The position numbers and the translations under genes are program-made. A stretch of 64,000 nucleotides of DNA, taken from Stieleria marina (GTDB lineage Bacteria; Planctomycetota; Planctomycetia; Pirellulales; Pirellulaceae). The notes below the pieces were generated by a model. That model saw only the letters and a program-made list of their open reading frames with translations. It had not been told where the DNA came from and made no database searches. Within the stretch, counting starts at the first letter, position 1. The number at the start of each line of letters is the position of its first letter. The DNA lies in the NCBI GenBank assembly GCA_007741555.1, contig CP036526.1, positions 4,402,001 through 4,466,000 on the forward strand, given 5' to 3'. Below, in pieces: positions 43,067-51,879 of the stretch.

Positions 43067-45313
43067 ATGAATACAAACCACACTACCAATCGCAAACGCG
43101 CCGGGCTCTTTCGATTGATCGCCACCGCTGGCCAACGTCGCACGTTGCTGGCCTGCTTTGCGGTCGCGATCGCAGGAACTTCTGTGCTGGTCGCCGATCA
43201 ACCGCTTTTGACGGGGCCTCTGGGAACGAACGCTGCGTCGATCAATCCGTTCACAGCGGAGCAAGTCGATCCCAATTTGCCAACCACGGTTGCGCCCAAC
43301 ATGGCGACGCCCAAGACGCCGTTCGAGCCCGCGGCGTTTGATAAATCGATCCGAACGTCGCTAATGCAAATCGGCGACACATCACGTTCGGCTCCGCAAA
43401 CGCATACGCCGTCGGTTCCCGAAACACAATACGATCGCCAACGATTCGATCAATCCATCAACGTCTCGCTGCAAAGACTGAATGACTTAAGCCAATCGGC
43501 CGCAACTCAGTCAGCCGCAACTCTTTCGGCTCCCGAAAACGCGTCTGCAGACACACCGTCCAATCCCGCAGCCGCCACGCCTGGCGTTCAACTTGGTCCC
43601 GATGTCTCCCTCGGCGGGACAATGGCGTCGACGTCCTTGCCATCGCAAGATTCGGCCGCCCCAATCGCCGGACTCATTCAGCGTCCCACCGGGTCCGTTA
43701 ATGCCAGCGCGATGCGGGAAATGCCCATCGACGCAATGCAATCGACTCGATCGTATCTATCCGGAGCACAGCCGTCGGCCAGCGGCGTCCCCAATCTGCT
43801 GAACGATGACATTTTGGGTCGTGGCCTTGAAAACGATGGCCCGATCAGCAGTGCTTTTGCAAACACACACGCGCCGTCAGTGCTCGCCGGCGGCTCCCTT
43901 GCGACGCAGAGCACTAGCGGAAAACCGAATTCAGCAAACTGCCAACCGGGGCAATACCACCGCGAAGATTTTTCGCCCACGCCTATCGACGCGGCATCGA
44001 CGTATCACGATGGGCAACGCGAAGCCTGGGTGTACGACGCCAAACGCGACGTGCCGACGCAGCGTCCGTTGATCGAATGGCCGCGCGAATGGTACGGCAG
44101 CGGCATTACACCCAAAGGACTGAACTTCTTTGGCGCAAAAAACCTGGTTCGCCCCAAACTGTATCTGTATGGCGACTACCGGACCGGGATCATTTCGGGC
44201 CGCAATGCCAAAGGCCGCACGGACAACTGGGCTCACCGCTTGAATCTGGACTTGGACTACCAACTCACCGACACCGAACGCTTTCACACGTTCGTCGGAC
44301 CGCTTGATAACAACAACCAGTTCACGCGTTTTCAGCTCGTCGATGGCGACGTCCAATTCCGCGAAGAAATCAATTTCACGCCGGTGACAGGTTTCTTCGA
44401 AGGCGACCTGGGCGTGATGATGGGCGCGACGCATGGTCGAACGTCGCCGTTCGAGCTGCCCATCACGATGGGATTGATTCCGCTGCTTTTCCAAAATGGA
44501 ATCTGGATGGAAGACGCTCTGACGGGAGCGGCCTTCGCTTTGCCGGCGCGCCACAGTCAGCTGCTGAACATCTCCAACATGGACTGGACGTTCTTTGCCG
44601 GCGTGGACCAACTCAACAGCCCTGCGTTTGACAGCGACAGTGCCGCTCAAGTTTTCGGCACCGCCTTGTTCATCGAAGCGTATGGCGGGTACATCGAAAC
44701 CGGCTACGCCTACCTGAATGATCGCAACAACGACGCCCGCGACTATCACAACGCCACGGTCAGCTTTACCAAACGCTACTTCGATCGCATCAGCAACAGT
44801 GTCCGCGTCATTGTTAACGCTGGCCAAGACGGTGCCAAAGACAACCGCACGGCCGACGGAGCTTTGCTGTTAGTCGAAAACAGTTGGATCACCTCCACCC
44901 CGCTCACCGTGGTGCCGTACGCCAACTTCTTTGTCGGTTGGGATCGCCCACAATCGGTGGCCCGCGCTGCGGCGTCAGGCGGCATTCTGCGCAACTCCGG
45001 CATCAACTTCGATACCGACGGCGTCAACGGGTTTGCATCGTTGGACGCGACCGGTAGCGACAGTGCTGGCGGTGCCATCGGCGTGGACCTGATCGGCGAC
45101 GATCTGGACAAGCAACTGGTGATCGAAGCCGCCTACCAAACGCCTCACGGAAGCGGTAACCCGAACCTTCCCGATGATCAGTTTGCGATCGGATCTCGTT
45201 TCCAAGTCAACTTGTCCCACGCGACGCTTCTGCGTTTCGATGTGATGCACGGCTGGCGTCGCGGCCTGGTAGACGTCTATGGAACCCGGATGGAGTACCG
45301 CTGGAAATTCTAG
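43067..45313 (+). CDS. Predicted outer-membrane beta-barrel (porin-like) protein
   Basis: 748 residues. Signal peptide: basic NHTTNRKRAGLFRLIATAGQ, then TLLACFAVAIAGTSVLVA. Residues about 45-310 are a Ser/Ala/Thr/Gln-rich low-complexity region. From about residue 355 the pattern is alternating beta strands ending in aromatic residues: KLYLYGDYRTGI, HRLNLDLDYQLTD, RFHTFVGPL, FFEGDLGVMMG, GGYIETGYAYL. The last residue is Phe (MEYRWKF), the standard signal for barrel assembly. Overall this looks like a 14-18 strand porin. Two bases after the cytochrome stop, so co-transcribed. A porin-cytochrome conduit, or a barrel that holds the cytochrome at the surface, is a reasonable inference. Other possibility: a nutrient porin with an unrelated neighbour. 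Confidence 0.75.
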   Translation: MNTNHTTNRKRAGLFRLIATAGQRRTLLACFAVAIAGTSVLVADQPLLTGPLGTNAASINPFTAEQVDPNLPTTVAPNMATPKTPFEPAAFDKSIRTSLMQIGDTSRSAPQTHTPSVPETQYDRQRFDQSINVSLQRLNDLSQSAATQSAATLSAPENASADTPSNPAAATPGVQLGPDVSLGGTMASTSLPSQDSAAPIAGLIQRPTGSVNASAMREMPIDAMQSTRSYLSGAQPSASGVPNLLNDDILGRGLENDGPISSAFANTHAPSVLAGGSLATQSTSGKPNSANCQPGQYHREDFSPTPIDAASTYHDGQREAWVYDAKRDVPTQRPLIEWPREWYGSGITPKGLNFFGAKNLVRPKLYLYGDYRTGIISGRNAKGRTDNWAHRLNLDLDYQLTDTERFHTFVGPLDNNNQFTRFQLVDGDVQFREEINFTPVTGFFEGDLGVMMGATHGRTSPFELPITMGLIPLLFQNGIWMEDALTGAAFALPARHSQLLNISNMDWTFFAGVDQLNSPAFDSDSAAQVFGTALFIEAYGGYIETGYAYLNDRNNDARDYHNATVSFTKRYFDRISNSVRVIVNAGQDGAKDNRTADGALLLVENSWITSTPLTVVPYANFFVGWDRPQSVARAAASGGILRNSGINFDTDGVNGFASLDATGSDSAGGAIGVDLIGDDLDKQLVIEAAYQTPHGSGNPNLPDDQFAIGSRFQVNLSHATLLRFDVMHGWRRGLVDVYGTRMEYRWKF

Positions 45314-45750
45314 TTTCAGCGGCACCCACAGCGTCGTCGCGGACAAAGCGACTTCGGTTCGCTATCAATGCATTCGCGGTCTCTAGCCAGTCTCCCAAAA
45401 GTCTACCCGCAGGCAAAATCTCGGCCGCCTAATCTTGGCCGCTCAATCTCGAATGCCCAATTGCGATCGCCCCATTTCGACCGCATTGGGGCGGATGCTA
45501 TCAAGCCGAGGCGGCTTCTCTTTGCTCTGGCTGACGCGGGCAAAGGCCAAATACTGGTTCCAGGCGAGCGCCGGAGAATATCACGCGTGAAAAATCGGCC
45601 TTCTTCGGCTGTGAAACCCCGATAGGTGTGGTGCAAAACGCGAGATTTTCGTATTTCTCGCCCATCTATTCTGCCGCGACCACGTTTGCTCGGGTGCTTT
45701 GCCACCGCGATTCGAACGTGGCACAGGTTCATTTTTCAGGGAAGCGGTCA
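45314..45750. other. Spacer with 14-bp tandem repeat
   Basis: 437 bases between the barrel gene and the channel gene. No supported gene or clear terminator. The repeat at 45417-45486 is its main feature. Confidence 0.5.
45417..45486. repeat. 14-bp tandem repeat, about five copies
   Basis: Head-to-tail units AATCTCGGCCGCCT, AATCTTGGCCGCTC, AATCTCGAATGCCC, AATTGCGATCGCCC, CATTTCGACCGCAT, starting at 45417, 45431, 45445, 45459 and 45473. Copies decay to the right. It is intergenic and has no evident coding role. Confidence 0.8.
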
Positions 45751-48700
45751 ATGATGACCCAACGTCTCCAGCCGTGTTTCGTGTTGTTGATAACGCTCGC
45801 GATCGGCGTGCTGATTCAGTCTGGCAATCACAGTTCTGCGCAGGGGTATTCGCAGGGACACCCGCAAGGTGTGATCGTTCACGGCGCCACTCAACCGATG
45901 ACCTATCCGTCTCAGAGCATCCCGACCAACGCAATTTCGACCAACGGCATTCCGATCACGGGGTATCCGACCGGATCGACCGTGATCTATCCACCGGTCA
46001 ATCATCTAAACGCCAACAACTTGAGTGGTAGTAACTTAACTACCACTCAAACCCTGCCGTCCAACTCCAGCGCCATCCCCGTCCAACCGGGTTACTCGCC
46101 GACACGCGTCGCGACGCTTCCCACGCCTACCTTGCAGCAAAGCCCATCCCGTCAAGGCAGCCGATGGAATAACGACTCGCCTAACCGTTCATCCAGCACC
46201 GCCACGCCCCAGCGACTCCCCCAGGGCGACCGCTCAGGTGCACGGTCCAATGACAACGCATGGGCCAATACGGTTTCGTCGATCACCGGGACCAACACCT
46301 CATCCTCCAACGGCCTCGCAAACGGATCAAGTCCATCACGCGACACACGTGGCAACTCCACGCGACTTGCCAGTTCGCGCACCAGCTATGCCAGCGGCGC
46401 CTACCAGGCCACCGCCACCAACAGTGCTCGACTTGGGTCGGGCCGCCAGCAAGAAACGATGTGGCGCACCGACACGGCCGACACCGTGTATCGACGCGAA
46501 AACATCCAGTCGACGCGACTAGCCGCCCAGCAGCATCGACGGATGGCCGAAACGGCTGTGCCTGTCGAAGCCGATCGTATGATCGAAAACGCGAACTTGG
46601 CTCAGCAGTGGGCTGATCTTGCCGAACGATACCTGACGTTGTCCGACCGCGTGGCGGATGCGCGAGCCAAATTTTCCAGCACGTCGCGTGATTACGAAGA
46701 CGTTCACGCCAAACTGGAACACTACGGGCTGACGTCCACCGTCGGCATGCTCCTGCGAAACAAGAAGGAACAACTCAATTCTTGGCAAGTCAGCGATTCG
46801 CAATCCTTGTTCATCGCCCAGGAACTTGCTCATTCGCGTCAGAGCCAGCTTGAATTGGAACTGAATCGCTACGAAGTATCGGATATCGCCGCCGAACGAA
46901 ATCGGTTAGTCGACGCGGCGGGATACGACGTTGGTGACACCAAACATCACCTGCTCGTCTCACGCGTCGGAAGTCTCCTGACCGAACGAAGCCAATGGAT
47001 CGGCGACTTGGAACGCGGCTACGAAGACTACCAGAACAAACTGGGGGAATTGGATTCGGTCACCACCGCATCGACAACCTTGGCGACCGACTACCGCACG
47101 CTGATCAACCGACACATCACTTGGATACGCAGCGACGACGCGATCGGTGTCCAAGACATTCGTGATCTCAGGGGCGGTACCGCGGCATTATTCGATTCGG
47201 GTCGCAGCGCCGATTTTGGTCCCACGCTTTCCAGCAAACTAAACGCCAACACCGCCGGTGGCATGCTGCTGGTCGCCGGCATCGTCGCGTTGCTGCTGGT
47301 GCGATGGCGTGCCAAGGCCTGGTTGCTGGGCATCGGCAAACGAACTCGGATGCGAGAATCTTCGTCCGGAGCATGCAAAGCCGTCGCCAGCATCCTGACG
47401 ATCGTCGTCGCACTCGCTTTTCCGGCAGTCCTGTACTGCATCGCAAGGTGGTTGGGCACCGGCATCGTGTCGGAATCAACTTTGTTCGCATCCAAAGCAT
47501 TTTACGCTGCCAGTTTGGTCCTGCTGTTGGTTGAACTCGGCCGTCAAACCCTTCGCAGTCACGGTATCTTGGACAAACATGTCGACGTCCAAATCCCGGG
47601 CAACAATCGCGCCGTCAATTTCCTGACGATCCTTGGCTTTGGTTTGGCCGTTGCGGCTTACACCATCACGCTGATGAGCCAAGTCGATCACGGCATGTGG
47701 CGTGCATCGGTCGCACGATTCGGATTTATCTTCGCGATGTTGGTCGTCGCCACTTTGGCACACTACGCGCTTCGTCCGACCGGCGGATTGTTGGAACCGT
47801 TGATCAAAAAGTTCGGCGGCAGCGTGATCTACCAAGTTCGCTGGGTGCTGTACTTGGCCGGCATCGCGTTTCCGCTGGCAATGATCGGACTGTCCATCGC
47901 CGGCTATGGTTTTACAGCCAATGAACTGACTCGCCGTGCCATCATCACCCTAATCGCCGTTTTGATGGCCGCCACACTCTGGTCGGGACTGAAGATTCTG
48001 GCCGCGGGCGCCTGGAATCGCTTGACCGGCGTCGTCACACCCAAGGTCGAACGTGACGAATACGGCGTCATCGAAACATCCGGCGGACACGTCAGCGGCA
48101 CGCTGGCCGAACACTCGTTGGAACTCAAACACCATCTCGCTTTCCTTTGCCAATGCGGATTGGTTCTCGGCGCAGTCGTCTGCCTCGGTTGGCTTTGGGT
48201 CGACGTGTTCCCCAACGTCCAAATGGGCAACCCGGTTGTCTGGACGGTCGAAGATTCCGTGACACGAGCATCGGTCGACGCCAACGGACAGTCCTTTACC
48301 GAAACCGTTCAAGAAACCAAATCGGTCACCGCGCTACACGTACTGCTGTCCGCCGCGACTTTCTGGGTCGCATTCCAGTTGGCAAAACTACTGCCCGCTC
48401 TCTTTGACGCATTGGTTCTCCAGCGGGTTTCGTTTGACGAAGGCATGGAACATTTTTCGCTGGTGCTGGGACGCGGGCTGCTGTTTGGAATCGGCTGTCT
48501 GATCGCCTGCAAATTGCTGGGTGTGCGCTGGCAAGTGATTCAGTGGTTGGCGGTGGGCTTAACGATCGGTCTGGGCTTCGGTTTACAAGACATGGTGCGG
48601 AATCTCTTTGGTGGCCTGATCGTGTTGTTTGAAAAACCCGCGCGTCTGGGCGATTTGATTTCGGTGGGCAACGTGACCGGACGCGTGTCGGCACAGAAGC

Positions 48701-49227
48701 TGCGAACAACCGTGCTGTCGGACGATGAAGGACGCGAAGTCATTGTACCGAACAAGAATTTTGTCAGCGAAGACGTCACCAACTGGATGGGTGCAGGCCG
48801 TTTGCAAGTCATCCCGATTGAGGTTGCGGTGACACGCGATGAGCGGCCGGCGGACCTATGTCGGTCACTGCAAGAATTGGCGATCGAACAGGAACACGTG
48901 TTGATCTCGCCCGCGCCCCAAGCCACCCTAGTTTGCGTTGGAAAACGATCACAGCGGATCGAAGTCCGAGCGTGGGTCGAAGAAGATCGCGACGCCGATC
49001 GACTTCGCGAACACCTACTTCAAGTCACCACGACGTTCTTGAAAGACAAAAACTGGTGGGTAAAGAATCAGCCCACTCAACGACGCACTCCTGATCCAAG
49101 GGGCACGCGTTCAAGTGACCTAACGGGCGATCTAACCGGTGACATGTCCGACGAAGCTTTCGATGCTTTGTCCGACGACGTCTTTGGCGAATCACGTCCA
49201 CGACGCCGCCGCAAGCGATCGGCTTAG
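45751..49227 (+). CDS. MscS/MscK-type mechanosensitive channel protein
   Basis: 1158 residues from ATG 45751 with AGGGAAG ahead. Signal peptide (CFVLLITLAIGVLIQS). Then a Ser/Thr/Asn/Pro-rich region to about 250 and a periplasmic coiled coil about 270-460 (RMAETAVPVEADRMIENANL, ADLAERYLTLSDRVADAR). About eleven membrane segments occupy 505-910. The MscS core follows: LLGVRWQVIQWLAVGLTIGL, FGLQDMVRNLFGGLIVLFEK with the pore-lining Gly/Ala helix, then the beta domain PARLGDLISVGNVTGRVSAQK and EVIVPNKNFVSEDVTNW. The carboxy tail is Asp/Arg-rich. Likely a large channel that opens under osmotic downshock, MscK-like in layout. The last 90 bases overlap a possible longer frame of the kinase gene, which I reject. 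Confidence 0.9.
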   Translation: MMTQRLQPCFVLLITLAIGVLIQSGNHSSAQGYSQGHPQGVIVHGATQPMTYPSQSIPTNAISTNGIPITGYPTGSTVIYPPVNHLNANNLSGSNLTTTQTLPSNSSAIPVQPGYSPTRVATLPTPTLQQSPSRQGSRWNNDSPNRSSSTATPQRLPQGDRSGARSNDNAWANTVSSITGTNTSSSNGLANGSSPSRDTRGNSTRLASSRTSYASGAYQATATNSARLGSGRQQETMWRTDTADTVYRRENIQSTRLAAQQHRRMAETAVPVEADRMIENANLAQQWADLAERYLTLSDRVADARAKFSSTSRDYEDVHAKLEHYGLTSTVGMLLRNKKEQLNSWQVSDSQSLFIAQELAHSRQSQLELELNRYEVSDIAAERNRLVDAAGYDVGDTKHHLLVSRVGSLLTERSQWIGDLERGYEDYQNKLGELDSVTTASTTLATDYRTLINRHITWIRSDDAIGVQDIRDLRGGTAALFDSGRSADFGPTLSSKLNANTAGGMLLVAGIVALLLVRWRAKAWLLGIGKRTRMRESSSGACKAVASILTIVVALAFPAVLYCIARWLGTGIVSESTLFASKAFYAASLVLLLVELGRQTLRSHGILDKHVDVQIPGNNRAVNFLTILGFGLAVAAYTITLMSQVDHGMWRASVARFGFIFAMLVVATLAHYALRPTGGLLEPLIKKFGGSVIYQVRWVLYLAGIAFPLAMIGLSIAGYGFTANELTRRAIITLIAVLMAATLWSGLKILAAGAWNRLTGVVTPKVERDEYGVIETSGGHVSGTLAEHSLELKHHLAFLCQCGLVLGAVVCLGWLWVDVFPNVQMGNPVVWTVEDSVTRASVDANGQSFTETVQETKSVTALHVLLSAATFWVAFQLAKLLPALFDALVLQRVSFDEGMEHFSLVLGRGLLFGIGCLIACKLLGVRWQVIQWLAVGLTIGLGFGLQDMVRNLFGGLIVLFEKPARLGDLISVGNVTGRVSAQKLRTTVLSDDEGREVIVPNKNFVSEDVTNWMGAGRLQVIPIEVAVTRDERPADLCRSLQELAIEQEHVLISPAPQATLVCVGKRSQRIEVRAWVEEDRDADRLREHLLQVTTTFLKDKNWWVKNQPTQRRTPDPRGTRSSDLTGDLTGDMSDEAFDALSDDVFGESRPRRRRKRSA

Positions 49228-49399
49228 TTCACAACCGCGACCATCCCCGCAGTGCTGGATCGTCATTTTATCCAGCGAGTGCCTTGGCGTTTGTCCTGAG
49301 GCCGCCAACGCTGCATTTAGGTACTTGGCGAACGCTTGCTTTACGCTATCTTTCTGCAGATTGTGTCTCTGCGCCTTGTTCTCTCAGGCTTGCCCTGCC

Positions 49400-50215
49400 G
49401 TGGCTGCCACCAAAACTCTTGCTCCCCTCCGCGTTCGCTCTCGGCTTGGCAAATATCGCCTGGATCGCCGGATTGGCGAAGGAGGTTTTGCGACCGTTTT
49501 CGCTGCGACCGATACACTGCTGGGAATCAAAGTCGCACTGAAGATCCCGCACGCCGACGCAGTGACGCCTGCGTTGATCGCGGAATTTCGACGTGAAGCT
49601 CGGCTGACGATGCAGCTGGATCACCCCAACATCCTGCCGATTCGTGACGCCAGCATTATCGACGGCTACTTTGCGATCGTCAGTCCGCTGGCCAAAGAAA
49701 CGCTGGACGATCGAATCAAGAGACGGATCAAATTCGAAACGGCGTTTGATATTTTGACGCAGCTCTTTGCGGCCGCCGCTTATGCACACGATTCGAACGT
49801 GATCCACTGCGACATCAAACCCGAAAACGTCTTGTTGTTTGACGACAACCGTGTTCGGCTAGGTGACTTCGGGATCGCCAAAGCCGCGATGGCGACGGTC
49901 AGTGGCGCGGGCACAGGCACCGTCGGGTTCATGTCGCCCGATCAAGCGATGGGGCGTCCGTCTAAACGTTCGGATGTGTTTTCGATGGGGTTGATTGCCT
50001 ACCGAATGTTTGCAGGCGTTTGGCCCGAGTATCCGTTCGAGTGGCCGATGGCTGGCGTGGCCCCGCTGCGACGACGCGCCCATCCCGACCTAATCGCTCT
50101 GATCCGCAAATCCATCGCATTCGCACCGCGTCACAGGTATCGCGATGCGCCCCAGATGCTGAAAGATTGGGAAAAGACGCGTCTGAAAGCCATTCGATTT
50201 TCCAGACGCCGGTAA
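49400..50215 (+). CDS. Minimal Ser/Thr protein kinase
   Basis: 271 residues from GTG 49400; a longer frame from 49139 would overlap the channel gene by 89 bases and has no kinase content. The Hanks-type kinase core is complete: Gly-rich loop RIGEGGFATVF (25-35), Lys48 in VALKIP, the catalytic loop VIHCDIKPENVL (Asp138; Cys in place of Arg in HRD), DFGIAKA at 156-162, GTVGFMSPDQAMG in the activation and P+1 loop (instead of APE: SPD), and RSDVFSMGLIAYRMFAG. No sensor, PASTA or membrane segment: only the kinase domain plus a short basic tail. HCD kinases can be active but lack the Arg that needs activation-loop phosphorylation. A PP2C phosphatase follows 66 bases later. Confidence 0.88.
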   Translation: MAATKTLAPLRVRSRLGKYRLDRRIGEGGFATVFAATDTLLGIKVALKIPHADAVTPALIAEFRREARLTMQLDHPNILPIRDASIIDGYFAIVSPLAKETLDDRIKRRIKFETAFDILTQLFAAAAYAHDSNVIHCDIKPENVLLFDDNRVRLGDFGIAKAAMATVSGAGTGTVGFMSPDQAMGRPSKRSDVFSMGLIAYRMFAGVWPEYPFEWPMAGVAPLRRRAHPDLIALIRKSIAFAPRHRYRDAPQMLKDWEKTRLKAIRFSRRR

Positions 50216-50281
50216 GGACAGGCCTATAATCGATTGGTTATTGCCATTTTTGCTTTCTCGCTCTCGCTCGGGCTCAGTCAC

Positions 50282-51097
50282 ATGGCTGTCGCATCCTCCA
50301 CTTCATCGCAGCGTCTTTACCACGAATCCGACATGGCTTCGCCCGAGCTCTTGTCGTTGACCGATGCCAAAGTCGCGGTGCTATGCCGGCGCTGTCCTGG
50401 CAAGGAAGAACCCAATGATGATAGCGCCGCGGTCGTGCAGACGGTTTCCGGAGCCATCGTGTTGGTGGTGGCGGATGGCGTCGGAGGCAGCCCGCTGGGT
50501 TACAAAGCTTCCGCGATCGCGACCGAGTGTGTGATCGAGAACGTTGCCAAATCCGCCGCAGGCGATGACCTGCGACCTGCCATCCTGGACGGCATCGAAC
50601 GCGCAAACGTAGAAATCCTGGACTTGGGTGTCGGTGCAGCAACGACATTGTCCGTGGTCGAAATCAACGGCGACTCCGCGCGAGCCTATCAAGTCGGCGA
50701 TTCGATGGCGATGTTCCTGGGTGGACGTGGCGCGGTCAAATGGAGATCGACGCCGCATTCTCCTGTAGGCTACGCGGTCGAATCGGGCATGATGGACGAA
50801 ACCGAAGCGATGTACCACGAAGAGCGCCACTACGTTTCCAACTTGGTCGGAACGCGTTCCATGCACATCGAAATCGGGCCGCCCAAATCGCTCGCCCCAC
50901 GCGACACAGTGATCGTCGGCAGCGACGGATTGTTTGACAATTTGCACTTGGACGAAATCGTTGCGATGGGCCGCAGCGGATCTCTGCTGGATCGAATGAA
51001 CCAACTGTCCGACAAAGCGGCCGTCCGAATGAACAACGTCGAAGCCGACCAGCCGGGCAAACCCGATGACCTGACCGTCATCATGCTGACTCGCTAA
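50282..51097 (+). CDS. PP2C-family protein phosphatase
   Basis: 271 residues from ATG 50282; TTG 50234 would add a hydrophobic run, possible but less likely. Motifs: EEPNDDSAAVVQT (metal Asp), LVVADGVGGSPLGYKASA, LGVGAATTLSVVEINGDSAR, AYQVGDSMAMFL, IVGSDGLFDNLHLDEI and GKPDDLTVIMLTR. The metal-binding aspartates are in place. It lacks a recognisable GMGTT variant, having VGAATTL. It should undo the action of the kinase gene that ends 66 bases before it. A TATAAT at 50225-50230 between them could be a -10 box, but no good -35 accompanies it. The stop codon lies inside an 18-base tandem duplication (51093-51128). Confidence 0.9.
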   Translation: MAVASSTSSQRLYHESDMASPELLSLTDAKVAVLCRRCPGKEEPNDDSAAVVQTVSGAIVLVVADGVGGSPLGYKASAIATECVIENVAKSAAGDDLRPAILDGIERANVEILDLGVGAATTLSVVEINGDSARAYQVGDSMAMFLGGRGAVKWRSTPHSPVGYAVESGMMDETEAMYHEERHYVSNLVGTRSMHIEIGPPKSLAPRDTVIVGSDGLFDNLHLDEIVAMGRSGSLLDRMNQLSDKAAVRMNNVEADQPGKPDDLTVIMLTR

Positions 51098-51128
51098 GCT
51101 GCCATGCTGAGCTAAGCTGCCGTGCTAA
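51093..51128. repeat. 18-bp tandem duplication at the PP2C stop codon
   Basis: GCTAAGCTGCCATGCTGA (51093-51110) and GCTAAGCTGCCGTGCTAA (51111-51128), with a decayed third copy after. The first unit contains the TAA stop at 51095-51097, so the duplication adds only untranslated sequence. Confidence 0.85.
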
Positions 51129-51188
51129 ATTGCCGTCATTTGAATGACCACAAATTGACGCATCCATGACCTCAGCGCCCTGGCTGAA

Positions 51189-51860
51189 ATGCCATTCCCC
51201 GCACCGCGACCCCCACCCAGCATGACGCTTCCCACCGACGCCCCCTCCATCGTCTCGCAGGTCCAGGCGATCGTTCGCAAACGAATGGCCGGGCAACAAG
51301 CAGGTCACGGGTTCGATCATGTGGCTCGCGTTCTCCAGTCCGCTCGCGAGATCTGTCAGTCCACCGAAGCCAACATCTTTGTCGTCGAACTGGCCGCCCT
51401 GCTGCACGACGTAGGGGACGCAAAATTTCACGACGGCGTCGAACGCAGTGCGCAGTTTTCCCGCGAGATCCTTGCTGAATTCGATATCGATGCGGCGACG
51501 GTCGAACAAATTGCGTTCATCGTCGACAACATCTCGTTTCGCAAAGGTGTCGACGCCAGCGAACTTTGTCTGGAAGGAAAAATCGTGCAAGATGCCGATC
51601 GTTTGGACGCCTTGGGCGCGATCGGGATCGTGCGAACGATCGAGTACGGAGCTGCCGTCGGGCAACCGTTTTATCTTCGCGATCCCGGCGACGCCAAAAC
51701 TGGCATCGGTCACTTCGACGACAAACTGTTCAAACTAAAAGGCCTCCTGAACACGGACGCTGCGATCGCAATGGCCGATCAACGCGAAACATTTATGCGG
51801 CAGTTCGTTGCCCAATTCCTTGAAGAACAGGGCGTTCCTAAAACCAGCTCCCCGAATTAG
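51189..51860 (+). CDS. HD-domain phosphohydrolase (YedJ-like)
   Basis: 223 residues from ATG 51189; ATG 51222 is a plausible alternative since the fold starts after it. Metal-binding HD signature: GHGFDHVARVLQ (His44), ELAALLHDVGDAKFHDG (His73-Asp74), and QDADRLDALGAIGIVRTIEY with its Asp near 135. The order matches small YedJ/YpgQ-like hydrolases acting on nucleotides or phosphate esters; substrate is not predictable. Length is usual. Same strand as the kinase and phosphatase genes, 91 bases after the latter, so an operon is possible but unproven. Confidence 0.88.
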   Translation: MPFPAPRPPPSMTLPTDAPSIVSQVQAIVRKRMAGQQAGHGFDHVARVLQSAREICQSTEANIFVVELAALLHDVGDAKFHDGVERSAQFSREILAEFDIDAATVEQIAFIVDNISFRKGVDASELCLEGKIVQDADRLDALGAIGIVRTIEYGAAVGQPFYLRDPGDAKTGIGHFDDKLFKLKGLLNTDAAIAMADQRETFMRQFVAQFLEEQGVPKTSSPN

Positions 51861-51879
51861 CTCGTCCCGCCGCTGCAGA

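Noticed and set aside
43931-44827. 298-codon minus-strand frame
   Set aside because: Antisense to the barrel protein gene.
49139-49399. Longer amino end for the Ser/Thr kinase
   Set aside because: Overlaps the channel gene, Cys/Ser-rich and lacks any kinase sequence; GTG 49400 is a better start.
50225-50230. TATAAT as a promoter for the PP2C gene
   Set aside because: No matching -35 element at 16-18 bases; kept only as a note.
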